DNA of 19,610 nt from Clostridiales bacterium (lineage in GTDB: Bacteria; Bacillota; Clostridia; Christensenellales; Aristaeellaceae). How positions within the stretch are numbered: position 1 is the stretch's first letter; the number at the start of each line of letters is the position of its first letter. A model generated the notes under the pieces. That model did not search any database. It was given only the letters and a program-made list of their open reading frames with translations, and was not told where the DNA came from. The position numbers were made by a program, and so were the translations under genes. The stretch spans positions 1 to 19,610 of the forward strand of contig SFHK01000042.1 of assembly GCA_004556395.1 (NCBI GenBank), given 5' to 3'. This document shows positions 19,486-19,610 of the stretch, piece by piece.

Positions 19486-19610
19486 TCAATTTTCCAGAAC
19501 CGCACACAAAAGGTCAAGTTCCAGCAGGCAATCCAGCATAATTTGTGACAACGGACGTTTGGAATTTGTCTGCGCTTTGTAGCGCTTGATAAGCGACAGC
19601 GCGAATTTAC
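19486..19610 (-). CDS. Possible C-terminal end of an unidentified minus-strand gene
   Basis: From the window edge the minus strand is open for 40 codons to a TGA at 19488-19486. It encodes a plausible helical tail (KFALSLIKRYKAQ, then PLSQIMLDCLLELDLLCAVLEN). No start is present because the gene would continue beyond the window. A second minus frame is also open, but its product is rich in Cys and Trp and looks unnatural. The product is not recognised. The assignment rests on an open frame of natural composition only. Confidence 0.4.
   Translation of the reverse strand, partial: KFALSLIKRYKAQTNSKRPLSQIMLDCLLELDLLCAVLEN

Noticed and set aside
18442..19548. Plus-strand open frame of 368 codons opposite the alpha/beta hydrolase
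   Set aside because: Low-quality composition, crosses the minus-strand promoter, no SD; the minus strand carries a full catalytic triad.

Overview
The window reads as a chromosomal segment of a GC-rich member of the Bacillota (class Clostridia, probably a gut-type lineage; genus not determinable by eye). The reasons are strong SigA-type promoters (TTGACA-N17-TATAAT), G-rich Shine-Dalgarno (SD) sites in front of nearly every gene, GTG and TTG starts, and families typical of Clostridia: a short IscR-IscS-IscU cluster, DegV, VanW, DUF1836, DUF1846 and Big_2/Amidase_3 wall proteins. No phage, insertion sequence, CRISPR array, rRNA or tRNA gene was seen. No stretch over 300 bases lacks a gene; the largest gaps are about 200 bases (12082-12281) and 178 bases (706-883), and both hold promoters.

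Layout. 1-112 is the 3' end of an EF-Tu gene with its terminator, followed by a small membrane protein (175-705). 884-4958 is one tightly packed plus-strand operon behind a consensus promoter: iscR-type regulator, cysteine desulfurase, IscU scaffold, GNAT acetyltransferase, pseudouridine-5'-phosphate glycosidase (psuG) and an HD-domain hydrolase, with three 4-base start/stop overlaps. 5089-8571 is a monocistronic secreted amidase of about 1160 residues. It carries two long acidic repeat blocks, six Big_2 Ig-like modules and a C-terminal zinc amidase. 8700-10114 is a minus-strand pair: a secreted tandem chagasin-like (I42) protease-inhibitor protein and a DUF1836 DNA-binding protein. The DUF1836 gene is divergent from a DegV gene (10253-11125) across a nested palindrome that looks like an operator. 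11200-12081 (minus) is a PHP phosphoesterase, divergent from a second plus-strand operon, 12282-16541: VanW protein, RidA, a second DegV, and DUF1846. A terminator and a further HD-domain protein (16595-17239) follow. 17288-19395 (minus) is a two-gene operon with a 4-base overlap: an alpha/beta hydrolase, then a CapA-like metallophosphatase without a signal peptide. The last 125 bases may hold the 3' end of another minus-strand gene.

How the genes fit together. The first operon couples Fe-S cluster assembly and its sensor to a nucleoside-salvage enzyme and a metal-dependent hydrolase. The amidase, VanW protein and chagasin-like protein are envelope or secreted functions. DegV, RidA, PHP, DUF1846 and the HD proteins are housekeeping or metabolite-handling proteins. 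I do not see a clear new defence or mobile system. The points most worth a second look are the DUF1836 operator candidate, the internally duplicated chagasin protein, the 36-base repeats in the amidase, and the coupling of psuG to an HD hydrolase without psuK. All family assignments come from motif recognition by eye; no database search was run.
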